A stretch of DNA of 64,000 nt from the NCBI GenBank assembly GCA_021413845.1, contig JAIOPP010000094.1, positions 101,186 to 165,185 on the forward strand. The letters run 5' to 3'. Of the stretch, positions 9,915 to 18,055 are shown piece after piece. This stretch comes from Planctomycetia bacterium (GTDB lineage: Bacteria > Planctomycetota > Planctomycetia > Pirellulales > PNKZ01). The notes under the pieces are model-generated. The model saw only the letters and a program-made list of their open reading frames with translations, was not told the origin of the DNA and did no database searches. Made by a program: the position numbers and the translations under genes. Within the stretch, counting starts at the first letter, position 1, and each line of letters opens with the position of its first letter.

Positions 9915-9996
9915 GTTCCCGTAGGTCCGAACCGTCGATAAGTAAGGAAGAGTCGCCGCAGACTAACGGCGTGCTAGCATTGCACGGCCGGTTCGT

Positions 9997-12654
9997 ATGC
10001 GTGTGATCGCGGTCGAGAAGCAGCCGGTGACGTTGCTGACCAGCGATCTTACGAACCGCAAAAGTCAGCAGGCCGCTTATACCGGAATCTCGGCGAGCCT
10101 GGTTTCGCTCTCGTTGTCGGTAGCTCAGTTCGGCAAGGCGAGCGTGCTGAATTCGCGCGTCGCGTCGAGCTCCAACTCGGCGGCGCTCCAAGCCACCGCG
10201 ACCTCGGCGGCGGTCGTCGGCTCATATAGCTTTCGGCCCGTGAGGCTTGCTCAGAGCCAGCGGTTCACTTCGGCCGGTTACAGCGACGCCACGACCGCTG
10301 CGGTCGGCGCCGGGACGATCTCGGTCAAGCGCGGCGGCTTCGTCGATACGGACGTCTCCCTCGATGCGCTCAACGGCGGGGCGGGAGTCGCACGCGGAAA
10401 GATCCGCATTATCGATCGGAGCGGAATCGCCGCGGTCGTCGATCTGAGCGCCACGCAATCGATCGGCGACGTCGTGCGGGCGATCAACGAAAACGGCGTG
10501 GCCGCCGTCACCGCTTCATTGCAAGGCGATTCCTTGGTCATCACCGACCAATCGGGCCAAACGACGGCGAACCTCACGATCCAAGAAATCGGCGGCGGCA
10601 AGACCGCGACCGATCTCGGAATCGCCGGTTCGTTCAATGCTTCGCAAAAAATCGGCAGCGACATCGTCAAGCTCGGGCCCGATACGAAGCTTTCGACGCT
10701 CAACGACGGGCTCGGGGTTCGACGTAGCGGCAGCCAAGATGATTTTCGCATCGCGTTGAAAGACGGCACGACCGTCGACGTCAACATTTCGACGACCAAG
10801 ACCATTCAAGATGTGCTGACCGCGATCAACGGCGACAGCGAAAACTCCGGCAAAGTGACCGCTGCGATCAGCGCCGACGGCGACAAGCTCGTGCTGACGG
10901 ACAACACCGGCGGTGGGGGTACGCTGTCGGTAAGCGAACGAAACGGCAGCAAGGCCGCGCGCGATCTCGGAATCCTCGGCACGGAACAAGCCGGCGGCGT
11001 GCTTACGGGAACCCGCACGCTCGCCGGTCTCGGCTCCGTGCTCGTCAAGAATCTCAACGGCGGCCAGGGGGTTGCGACTCCCGGCTCGATTCAGCTCACC
11101 GATCGTAGCGGAGCGACGGCGACCGTCGCTCTCTCGACGGCCCAGAGCCTGAGCGAAGTCGTTACGGCGATCAACGGCGCAGGCCTAGGAATCAAAGCCG
11201 CGATCAATACCCAAGGGCACGGCCTCACGATCTCCGACACGACCGGCTTGTCGGCATCCAACCTAATCATCGCCGATGTCGGAGGGGGAACCTCCGCGAC
11301 CGATCTACATATCGCGGGCGACGTCGCACTGGCGAGTATAAAGACCGGCGATCTCCATGCCGCCTACATCAACGACAACACGGCGCTGTCCGGTCTTAAC
11401 GGCGGCGCGGGAATTTCCGCCGGCCAGTTTAAGATCACGGACAAGTCCGGCACTTCGACGGTCCTCAATATCTCGGGAACCTCGTATAAGACGATCGGCG
11501 ACGTGATCCTCGGCATCAATGCCGGGGCCGCGGATGTGACGGCGTCGTTGAACGCAACCGGCGACGGAATCCTCTTGACCGACAATTCCGTCGGCAGCGG
11601 ATCGCTGAGCGTTACCGATTTGCTGGGCGGCAAGACCGCGGCCGACTTGCATCTGCGCGGAACCGGGACCCCCACGATCGACGGCGCGTTCGTCGACAAG
11701 ATCACGATCGATGCCGACGACACCCTCAACGACGTCGTGCAAAAGATCGGTGCGGGAAGCGCGCCGATCTCAGCCTCCGTCTTCAATACGGGGGGATCCG
11801 AAGGTTACAAACTCCTCGTCGGTACGAAGCAGGGGGGAGCGGCCGGACGGGTCGTCATCGACTCCGGAACGACGGGGCTCAACCTCACGCAGTCGCAAAG
11901 CGGGCTCGACGCCGTGTTGCAATTGAGCGGCAACGGTTCTTCGCCGGTCGTGTTTTCGTCGTCGTCGAACACGTTTACCTCGGTCGTCGCCGGGGTGTCG
12001 ATCGACATCACGGCCGCTTCGGCCTCGAACGTTACGGTCAACGTTACGGAGAACGGCGACTCGCTCGTGGCCGCGATCAACAACTTCGTGACCGGCTACA
12101 ACTCGATCTCGAGCAATCTTAAAGACCAGACCAGCTTCGATTCGGAGACGACCACGGCCGGCTTGCTCCAAGGAGATCAGGTCGCCGTCGGCTTGCGTTC
12201 GATGCTGCAAGATCTCGCGGGCCGGCGCTACGGCGGCGGCTCCATCAACAATTTGACGCAAATCGGCCTCAAGCTTACCGGGGGGCAGCTCACGTTCGAC
12301 GAATCCGTGTTGCGTGCCAAGCTGGCATCCGACCCTGACGGCGTGAAAGACTTTTTCGGCTCGACGGATACCGGTGTAGCCGCCGCCGTCGGCAAGTCGA
12401 TCAAGAGCTACGTCGACGCAGCGAACGGAATTCTGTTCCATAAGATCGATGCACTCGATGCGCAGCAAACCTCGCTCCAGTCGCGGATCGACGATTTGAA
12501 CGTGCTCATCGAGAGCAAACGAACTCGCTTAGCGAATCAGTTTCTCTTGTTGGAAAAGACTCTGGCGACGTTGAAGTCGCAACAAAACTCCTTGGCGAGT
12601 CTCACGAGTTCCAGTAGCTCCAGCAACTCCAGTTCTTCGAGTTCCAGCTCGTAA
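9997..12654 (+). CDS. fliD: Flagellar filament cap FliD, N-terminus short
   Basis: FliD caps the filament tip and helps flagellin fold into place. The 885-residue product has a FliD N-terminal domain (VEKQPVTLLTSDLTNRKSQQ), at least four flagellin IN-type repeats between residues ~120 and 480 (for example LDALNGGAGVARGKI, LVKNLNGGQGVATPG, LSGLNGGAGISAGQ), and a FliD C-terminal domain (INNFVTGYNSISS, SDPDGVKDFFGS, then a coiled coil). It ends in a run of mostly serine residues. The usual opening of ~20 residues, of the type SSxGLxSGxDxxxxIxxL, is missing: the ATG at 9997 begins just before the IAVEKQP segment. No ribosome site is close to it (AAGGAAGAG is 45 bases upstream), so a 5' loss is likely. 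fliS follows after 40 bases. Confidence 0.88.
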   Translation: MRVIAVEKQPVTLLTSDLTNRKSQQAAYTGISASLVSLSLSVAQFGKASVLNSRVASSSNSAALQATATSAAVVGSYSFRPVRLAQSQRFTSAGYSDATTAAVGAGTISVKRGGFVDTDVSLDALNGGAGVARGKIRIIDRSGIAAVVDLSATQSIGDVVRAINENGVAAVTASLQGDSLVITDQSGQTTANLTIQEIGGGKTATDLGIAGSFNASQKIGSDIVKLGPDTKLSTLNDGLGVRRSGSQDDFRIALKDGTTVDVNISTTKTIQDVLTAINGDSENSGKVTAAISADGDKLVLTDNTGGGGTLSVSERNGSKAARDLGILGTEQAGGVLTGTRTLAGLGSVLVKNLNGGQGVATPGSIQLTDRSGATATVALSTAQSLSEVVTAINGAGLGIKAAINTQGHGLTISDTTGLSASNLIIADVGGGTSATDLHIAGDVALASIKTGDLHAAYINDNTALSGLNGGAGISAGQFKITDKSGTSTVLNISGTSYKTIGDVILGINAGAADVTASLNATGDGILLTDNSVGSGSLSVTDLLGGKTAADLHLRGTGTPTIDGAFVDKITIDADDTLNDVVQKIGAGSAPISASVFNTGGSEGYKLLVGTKQGGAAGRVVIDSGTTGLNLTQSQSGLDAVLQLSGNGSSPVVFSSSSNTFTSVVAGVSIDITAASASNVTVNVTENGDSLVAAINNFVTGYNSISSNLKDQTSFDSETTTAGLLQGDQVAVGLRSMLQDLAGRRYGGGSINNLTQIGLKLTGGQLTFDESVLRAKLASDPDGVKDFFGSTDTGVAAAVGKSIKSYVDAANGILFHKIDALDAQQTSLQSRIDDLNVLIESKRTRLANQFLLLEKTLATLKSQQNSLASLTSSSSSSNSSSSSSSS

Positions 12655-12694
12655 CGTCTCGATTTCGATATTTCCCTTTCGACCTTAAGCAGCT

Positions 12695-13150
12695 ATGTCG
12701 CACACCGCCGGCAACACCTATTTCGAAAACCAGGTTCAAACGGCGTCGCCGCAAAAGCTGCACTGGATGCTCGTCGACGCGGCGTTGCGCGACGCCCGGC
12801 GTGCGGAAGAGTCTCTGTTGAAGAACTCTCCCATTCAAGCCAGCGCGGATCTCGCTCATGCCGAAGCGATCATCGCCGAGATTCTGTGTGCCATGCGCCG
12901 CGATTTGGCGCCGGAGCTGGTGGACAAGTGCCAAGCCATTTACGGCTTCATCTTGCGATCGCTCTCCGATGCGCATCTGAAAGACGATCTCGGAGCGCTG
13001 CAAGGGGCCATTCGCGTGCTGGCGGTCGAACACGAAACCTGGCGCATGGCGGTAGAAAACGCCGCCGCTAAAAAGCCGAGCAGCGCGCCGGCGCCCCATC
13101 TTGCTTTCGATTCGAGTGCCGTCTCCAGCGGCTTCTCGTTCGAGGCCTAG
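12695..13150 (+). CDS. fliS: Flagellin export chaperone FliS
   Basis: FliS binds the C-terminal helix of flagellin in the cytoplasm and prevents early polymerisation before export. The 151-residue product opens with the family pattern NTYFENQVQTASPQKLHWML and is predicted to be a helical bundle through residue ~125, including LADAEAII-like and LVDKCQAIYGF segments. The last 25 residues are low-complexity (alanine, proline, serine) and extend the family's usual ~130 residues. It is the last gene of the flagellar run; the neighbouring gene is on the opposite strand. Confidence 0.9.
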   Translation: MSHTAGNTYFENQVQTASPQKLHWMLVDAALRDARRAEESLLKNSPIQASADLAHAEAIIAEILCAMRRDLAPELVDKCQAIYGFILRSLSDAHLKDDLGALQGAIRVLAVEHETWRMAVENAAAKKPSSAPAPHLAFDSSAVSSGFSFEA

Positions 13151-13191
13151 TCGCGAAAGCGTTCGGTCACGCTTCGTTGATCGCGCTGAAA

Positions 13192-13902
13192 TCAATTGGC
13201 GCTGAAATCCGGCGGCCAACGCAAGCCGCGGCTAGACCCCCCGGCTTTTCCTTTGCCGGTCGGCTGTTCCGCCATCAGCTTCAAGAGCATCTCGCAGCGT
13301 CGATCGACGTTCGCTTCTCGCAGCAGCAGCTCTTTCGTTTCGATCGGGAGTTGCATCGTGTAGGAAATCAAATCGGTCAGCATCCCGAGCGAGACGTCCG
13401 TACAGAGCAGTTCTTCGAGTTGCTGATGCACCTCGGGCATGTTCGGCAGCAAGCGGCGAAATTGCTCGAGCAGCCGATGCTGAGCCGCGGGGCGTTCCGA
13501 GGCGAACTCGGCCGGATAAGCGTCGTCGAGCAGTTCCACGTCGGCTTCGCGAAACATCTTCTCCGGGGGCAGCTCGCGAACGATCCGCACGCGCCGCAAG
13601 CCGGCCAGCAGGATGTTGTATCGATCGCCCTCGACGCGCTGATGCGTAAGCACCCGGCCGAGGCATGCCGTCTGTCGGAGCTTCGGTCGGCCTTCGTAAT
13701 GCTTCTCCCACCCGGGAGATAAAACCGCCATCGCAATGAGCCGGTCGTCTTCGAGGGCTTCTTCGAGCAAGGCCCGATAGCGGGGCTCGAAGATGTGCAA
13801 CGGTTGCAAGACGTGCGGGAACATCACCAAGTTCGGCAACGGAAACAGCCTCACCTTTCCGGCGAAGGTTTCGGCGTGAAACGACATGGCGTCGTCGGAC
13901 AT
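13192..13902 (-). CDS. LON substrate-binding domain protein
   Basis: This 236-residue protein consists of the N-terminal substrate-binding domain of Lon proteases without the ATPase or peptidase parts. The diagnostic opening VRLFPLPNLVMFPHVLQPLHIF (shown here in two overlapping parts) is followed by EPRYRALLEEAL, and later VLTHQRVEGDRYNILLAG and a helical C-terminal half. Stand-alone LON-domain proteins are common in planctomycetes, and their role is not known. The reading frame is open upstream to 14058, but that extension is arginine/serine-rich and overlaps the next gene, so the ATG at 13902 is preferred. It lies 32 bases after the DUF309 gene on the same strand, so the two are probably co-transcribed. 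Confidence 0.82.
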   Translation of the reverse strand: MSDDAMSFHAETFAGKVRLFPLPNLVMFPHVLQPLHIFEPRYRALLEEALEDDRLIAMAVLSPGWEKHYEGRPKLRQTACLGRVLTHQRVEGDRYNILLAGLRRVRIVRELPPEKMFREADVELLDDAYPAEFASERPAAQHRLLEQFRRLLPNMPEVHQQLEELLCTDVSLGMLTDLISYTMQLPIETKELLLREANVDRRCEMLLKLMAEQPTGKGKAGGSSRGLRWPPDFSAN

Positions 13903-13934
13903 GGTGGCTCGTCGCCTCGGATACGATCGTCGGT

Positions 13935-14435
13935 CTAAGAGGCTTCTTCCGTTTCGGCTACGACTGGCGGCGGATCGAGATGAATCTCGGGAATCAGCTC
14001 GGGATCGATCTCGACTTTCGGAAACTCTTCGGTGCTCGCCACGATGGGAGCGAAGCAAGTCTTCAACTGAGTAACGAATTTATCGACATCGAGCCCCAGG
14101 TAAGTTGGGCGATACGGTTCGAGATACCCGCAACTTCCGTAAAAAACCTTCTTAGCGCCGCGGATGTTACCGTTGCCGAAGTGATGCAACGCCACGGCTG
14201 CTTGAATCAAGCCCTGATAGAACTTGCGCGACGCTCCGAACTCTTCCTGCCAGATTTCTTCCCAGGCTTCGTGGCTTTCGAAGAAATCGCAGGCGTTGAA
14301 CAGCTCGATCCCTTGTAGATAGAGCGGGTTGTATTCTGCGCCATCCATAGATGCGGTCCCGACGTCCCGTGATTTGGCATGCTCGGCCGAGTCTTGCGGC
14401 GGCCGACTTGCGATCGGGAGAAAAAGGGGTTCCAC
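13935..14435 (-). CDS. DUF309 family protein
   Basis: The 166-residue product carries the DUF309 signature: LYLQGIELFNACDFFESHE followed by AWEEIW, then KFYQGLIQAAVALHHFGNGN. The conserved His-Glu and the paired histidines suggest a helical, possibly metal-binding fold. The family's biochemical function is not established. The C-terminal 40 residues are acidic and proline-rich. A second in-frame ATG at 14348 would remove 29 poorly conserved residues and is a realistic alternative start. It is upstream of and probably in an operon with the LON-domain gene. Confidence 0.8.
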   Translation of the reverse strand: MEPLFLPIASRPPQDSAEHAKSRDVGTASMDGAEYNPLYLQGIELFNACDFFESHEAWEEIWQEEFGASRKFYQGLIQAAVALHHFGNGNIRGAKKVFYGSCGYLEPYRPTYLGLDVDKFVTQLKTCFAPIVASTEEFPKVEIDPELIPEIHLDPPPVVAETEEAS

Positions 14436-14603
14436 GATCGTCCTCGAATCGAACCTAACACGTTACGGCGACATGGTCAAACACGTCCGTCGCGATCCTG
14501 CGCCATGAATCGCAATTCTTGACAGCCTTCCCCCTTCACGGAGAATGACGGCGTTCCGCAACCGACCACGACCCTGCACTCCTTCTACCGCACAGGATCT
14601 TGG

Positions 14604-15380
14604 ATGGCCGTCACTGCCGCCGCCAAACAGAAAGCGATGGCTGTAGCCTCGAGCCTGGCGGCATTGTATCCCGAAGCGCATTGCGCTTTGAATTTCCATA
14701 GCCCGCTGCAACTGCTCGTGGCGACGATCCTCTCCGCCCAATGCACCGATGTGCGGGTGAATATCGTGACGCGTGATCTGTTTCGCCGCTATCGCACGGC
14801 GCAAGACTTCGCCGACGCTCCCCTCGCAGATCTCGAACAGGCCGTGCGCACGACCGGCTTCTTTCGCAACAAAGCGAAGAACATCAAAGCCTGCTGTTGC
14901 GAATTGGTCGAGCGCTACGGCGGCGAGGTGCCGCAAGACTTGGCGGCGCTGGTCGTTCTCGCCGGCGTCGGGCGCAAGACCGCCAATGTCGTGCTGGGAA
15001 CGGCCTTCGGAATTCCTTCCGGAGTCGTCGTCGATACGCACGTCACCCGTCTCACGCATCGCCTCGGGCTCACGAAGCAAACCGATGCCGTGAAGATCGA
15101 GAAAGACCTGATGCAGAAGTTGCCGCCGGAAGAATGGATTGATTTCAGCCACCGGTTGATCTGGCACGGACGCCTTGTCTGCCAATCGCGTAAGCCTCGT
15201 TGCGAAGCATGCGTGCTGGCCGAGATTTGCCCGAAGATCGGGGTCGCTAAGCCGGTATTGAAGGTGTCGAAGAGCAAGCCGAAGCAGTCGGTAAAGCAGA
15301 GGAGTCCGCAGTCGAAGCGAGCCGCCGAAGCGCGAGCGTCGGTCCGTAACGCCGAACAGTCACCAGGAAGATTCCGATGA
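14604..15380 (+). CDS. nth: Endonuclease III, DNA glycosylase/AP lyase
   Basis: Endonuclease III removes oxidised pyrimidines and cleaves the resulting abasic site during base excision repair. The 258-residue protein has the helix-hairpin-helix LAGVGRKTANVVL with the catalytic lysine at residue 125, the catalytic aspartate in VVVDTHVTR at residue 144, and a C-X6-C-X2-C-X5-C iron-sulphur cluster motif (CQSRKPRCEACVLAEIC). All key residues are present. About 45 lysine-, serine- and alanine-rich residues follow the cluster, which is longer than in E. coli. Its stop overlaps the dcd start by 4 bases, so translation is probably coupled. Confidence 0.95.
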   Translation: MAVTAAAKQKAMAVASSLAALYPEAHCALNFHSPLQLLVATILSAQCTDVRVNIVTRDLFRRYRTAQDFADAPLADLEQAVRTTGFFRNKAKNIKACCCELVERYGGEVPQDLAALVVLAGVGRKTANVVLGTAFGIPSGVVVDTHVTRLTHRLGLTKQTDAVKIEKDLMQKLPPEEWIDFSHRLIWHGRLVCQSRKPRCEACVLAEICPKIGVAKPVLKVSKSKPKQSVKQRSPQSKRAAEARASVRNAEQSPGRFR

Positions 15381-15955
15381 TCCTTTCAGGTCTTGAGATT
15401 CGTAAGCAACTGGGAACGAAGATCGTCATCGAGCCGTACGATGAACGGAATCTGAACCCCAACAGCTACAACATGACGTTGCACGACGAACTGATGACCT
15501 ACGAGGAGGTCGTGCTCGATATGCGCAAGGCCAATCGTGTGCGCCGGCTAACGATTCCCGCCGAGGGCTTGGTGCTGAGCCCGCATCAGTTGTACTTGGG
15601 GCGCACGATCGAGCGGACGGAGACGTACGACTTGGTGCCGATGATCGAAGGGCGCTCGTCGATCGGCCGGCTCGGGTTGTTCGTGCATGTCACCGCGGGC
15701 TTCGGCGACGTCGGTTTTCGCGGCTTTTGGACGTTGGAAATGTTCGCCGTGCAACCGGTGCGGATCTATCCCGGCGTGCCGATCTGCCAGATCTTCTACC
15801 ACCAGATCGTCGGCGAGTATGCGAACTACGTCAGCGACAAGTATCAGAACAACCACGACATTCAACCGAGCTTGCTCTTCAAAGAGCTGAACCCGGAGTG
15901 CGAAGAAGACCCGCAACTCAAGCTCGATTTCGGCATCGAGCGCTCGCACGCTTGA
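15377..15955 (+). CDS. dcd: dCTP deaminase
   Basis: dCTP deaminase converts dCTP to dUTP (some members go on to dUMP), feeding thymidylate synthesis. The 192-residue length is typical. Motifs visible are LNPNSYNMTLHDEL near residues 26-39, EGRSSIGRLGLFVHVTAG with the substrate-binding serine/arginine, and GFRGFWTLEM with the catalytic glutamate. The C-terminal YVSDKYQNNHDIQPS tail closes over the nucleotide in the family. It overlaps nth by 4 bases (ATGA). Coupling a dUTP-producing enzyme with a base-excision repair enzyme fits nucleotide-pool and repair roles. Confidence 0.93.
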   Translation: MILSGLEIRKQLGTKIVIEPYDERNLNPNSYNMTLHDELMTYEEVVLDMRKANRVRRLTIPAEGLVLSPHQLYLGRTIERTETYDLVPMIEGRSSIGRLGLFVHVTAGFGDVGFRGFWTLEMFAVQPVRIYPGVPICQIFYHQIVGEYANYVSDKYQNNHDIQPSLLFKELNPECEEDPQLKLDFGIERSHA

Positions 15956-16047
15956 TGCAGTGGTCGGTGGTCAGATAGAAATCGTGACCGAGACGCATCC
16001 TAGTGCCGCTTGCGGTTTCGCGAGCCACCCAACACCGCCGCGACGAA

Positions 16048-17565
16048 CTACATCACCGCGAAGTAGTTTTCCACTGCGAAGTCGAACGTCGCCGGCGACA
16101 TCACGGTCGGCGTCCGCTCGAAGAGGCACAGGTTCTTGATCTGCAGCAGCAGATCGCGCGGTTGGCAGCAGCGGAACGGTCGCTTGACACGTTTGTAGTG
16201 CTTCTCGACGAGATAGTCGACCGCCGACTCGACGTACTCGAAGCCGAGCTTCTCGGCCATGAGCGCCATCAGGTCGCGGAACTCTTGCTCCGTCGGATCT
16301 TGTACTTCGATCTTGTAAGGGATACGTCGCAAGAACGCGTCGTCGACGAGTTGTTTCGGTTCGAGATTCGTCGAGAAGATGATGAGCTGATCGAAGGGAA
16401 CCTGAATCTTCTTGCCGTTCGGCAAATTCAAGAAGTCGTAGCGCTTTTCCAGCGGCACGATCCAGCGATTCAACAACTCGTCGGTGCTCATCCGTTGCCG
16501 GCCGAAGTCGTCGATGACGAGCGTGCCGCAGTTGCTCTTAAGTTGCAGCGGGGCTTCGCTGATGCCGGTCGAGCGGTTGAGCGTCACTTCCAACGAGTCC
16601 ATCGTCAGCTCACCGCCGGCGATGATCGTCGGGCGTTGAATGCGGATCCAGCGACGATCGACGTTGATGTTGTTGATCAATCCGTCGCCTCGATCGAGTG
16701 GCGCCGATTGATGGTTGCTCGGGTCGAAGAGTCGGATGATTTCGCCGTCGATACTGATCGAGCGCGGAATCCAGATCGTGTCGCCGAAGGCGCGCGTGAT
16801 GCGTTCGGCGATGCTCGTCTTGCCGTTACCCGGAGCGCCGAAGAGGAACAGCCCGCGCCCGGAGTTGATCGCCGGCCCGAGCCGTCGGAGCATCTTGTCG
16901 TTCACCTTCAAGTCGGAGAACGCGCGGCTCAAGTCTTCGCAGGAAGGTTGTCGCTTCGTCAACGATTGCAGCCCGACGCTGGCGACATAATCGCGCAGGC
17001 TCACCGGAGCCGAACCGTAATAGGTGCAATGTTCGGTTAGTCTCTTGGCCTTCTCACGGCCCATGTCCGTGAGTTGGTATTGATAGTCGCCGGCGACCGC
17101 GGAGTTTCGATAGATGACGAGTTGATCGGACTTCAATTGGAAAAGCATCTCGTCGACCATCTTGAACGAGAGCTTCATCTGGTCTGCGACCTGCCGTCCC
17201 GAGGCCGATCCGCACGACAGCAAATACTTAAGCGCGATATTCTCCGCTTCGGCTTCGTTCAGCATTGCCTCGCGAAACGTCTCGGGCTCGCGCGGAACGA
17301 ACAGATCAACCTCTTCCGTCGAGGGCACGGTTGCGGCGTCGGCAGACTTCGCTCCGGTTGAAGCAGGCGTTGCGCCGGCGGTCGGGCCGGTCTGCTTCGC
17401 AGCCGTGTCGACCGCGGCGGGAGATGCTGTGGCCGAACCGTTCGTCTTGGCCGCCAGGGCCTTGATGCGGCCGAGCAATTCATCGAGTCGGACGTCGGTC
17501 GTAGGCGCAGGAGTTGCGCCTCCCGCCGAAGCATTTCCGCCCGAAGATGGTTGCGTTACTGGCAT
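16048..17565 (-). CDS. AAA ATPase with winged-helix N-terminal region
   Basis: A 505-residue cytoplasmic ATPase. The first ~95 residues are alanine/threonine-rich and low-complexity. Residues ~110-190 look like a winged-helix domain ([21 protein letters not shown], split here from the following [12 protein letters not shown]). The AAA domain carries Walker [10 protein letters not shown] at residues 243-251 and Walker [11 protein letters not shown], followed by sensor-like FSTNLEP and an arginine-finger-like [10 protein letters not shown]. The family occurs in planctomycetes and myxobacteria-like genomes, but its substrate is not known to me. It has no partner gene here; the next gene in either direction is on the other strand. 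The function is not assigned beyond ATPase. Confidence 0.8.
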   Translation of the reverse strand: MPVTQPSSGGNASAGGATPAPTTDVRLDELLGRIKALAAKTNGSATASPAAVDTAAKQTGPTAGATPASTGAKSADAATVPSTEEVDLFVPREPETFREAMLNEAEAENIALKYLLSCGSASGRQVADQMKLSFKMVDEMLFQLKSDQLVIYRNSAVAGDYQYQLTDMGREKAKRLTEHCTYYGSAPVSLRDYVASVGLQSLTKRQPSCEDLSRAFSDLKVNDKMLRRLGPAINSGRGLFLFGAPGNGKTSIAERITRAFGDTIWIPRSISIDGEIIRLFDPSNHQSAPLDRGDGLINNINVDRRWIRIQRPTIIAGGELTMDSLEVTLNRSTGISEAPLQLKSNCGTLVIDDFGRQRMSTDELLNRWIVPLEKRYDFLNLPNGKKIQVPFDQLIIFSTNLEPKQLVDDAFLRRIPYKIEVQDPTEQEFRDLMALMAEKLGFEYVESAVDYLVEKHYKRVKRPFRCCQPRDLLLQIKNLCLFERTPTVMSPATFDFAVENYFAVM

Positions 17566-18055
17566 AGGAAGTCATGGACCGGAAGCAGGAACTCGGCGCG
17601 GCATGCGTCGAGGCATGCGCGTTCGATGTGGCGCGACCTCCCCGTTCGGGTTTAGACCCTCGGAAATGTCAGTTCACGCAGAAAACGTACGTCGCCGGGC
17701 GAAGCGGTCAAATTCGCGATATCGGGTCGGGCTGCTTCGGCGTCGGTTTGATGGTCGCAGAAAGACCGATTGTGCGATCTTTACGGCCTGTAACGACACG
17801 GAGCGACGTCAATCCGAATCTTGCGGAATCCGCGGCTTTTTATACCTGAGCCGCTTAAGCATTCTTCATTCGTCGGTGCATGGAATAACGGGGCTCCATC
17901 CATTAGAATCTGCGTGCCGCGGCAAGCGATTGCCAAGTCCTTGTCGTTCGGCGAACGGGATTGAGATCACACCCGCGCAGTACCTCCCGGCACGTCGCCT
18001 GTTGCCCAGCGCAAGGCGGCGTTTCCCTTCGGCTCAGCAGTAAAGGACCGTTTGC
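17566..18055. other. Divergent intergenic region between AAA ATPase and acnA
   Basis: These 490 bases separate two divergent genes and must hold both promoters. AAAGGA at about 18041-18046 is the likely aconitase ribosome site. Some open frames cross the region, but their products are arginine/serine-rich with no recognisable motif. I see no tRNA, repeat or terminator. Confidence 0.4.

Noticed and set aside
9966..9984. A sigma-54-like promoter before fliD (GG ... TTGCA)
   Set aside because: The GG and GC are 12 bases apart rather than the required 10.
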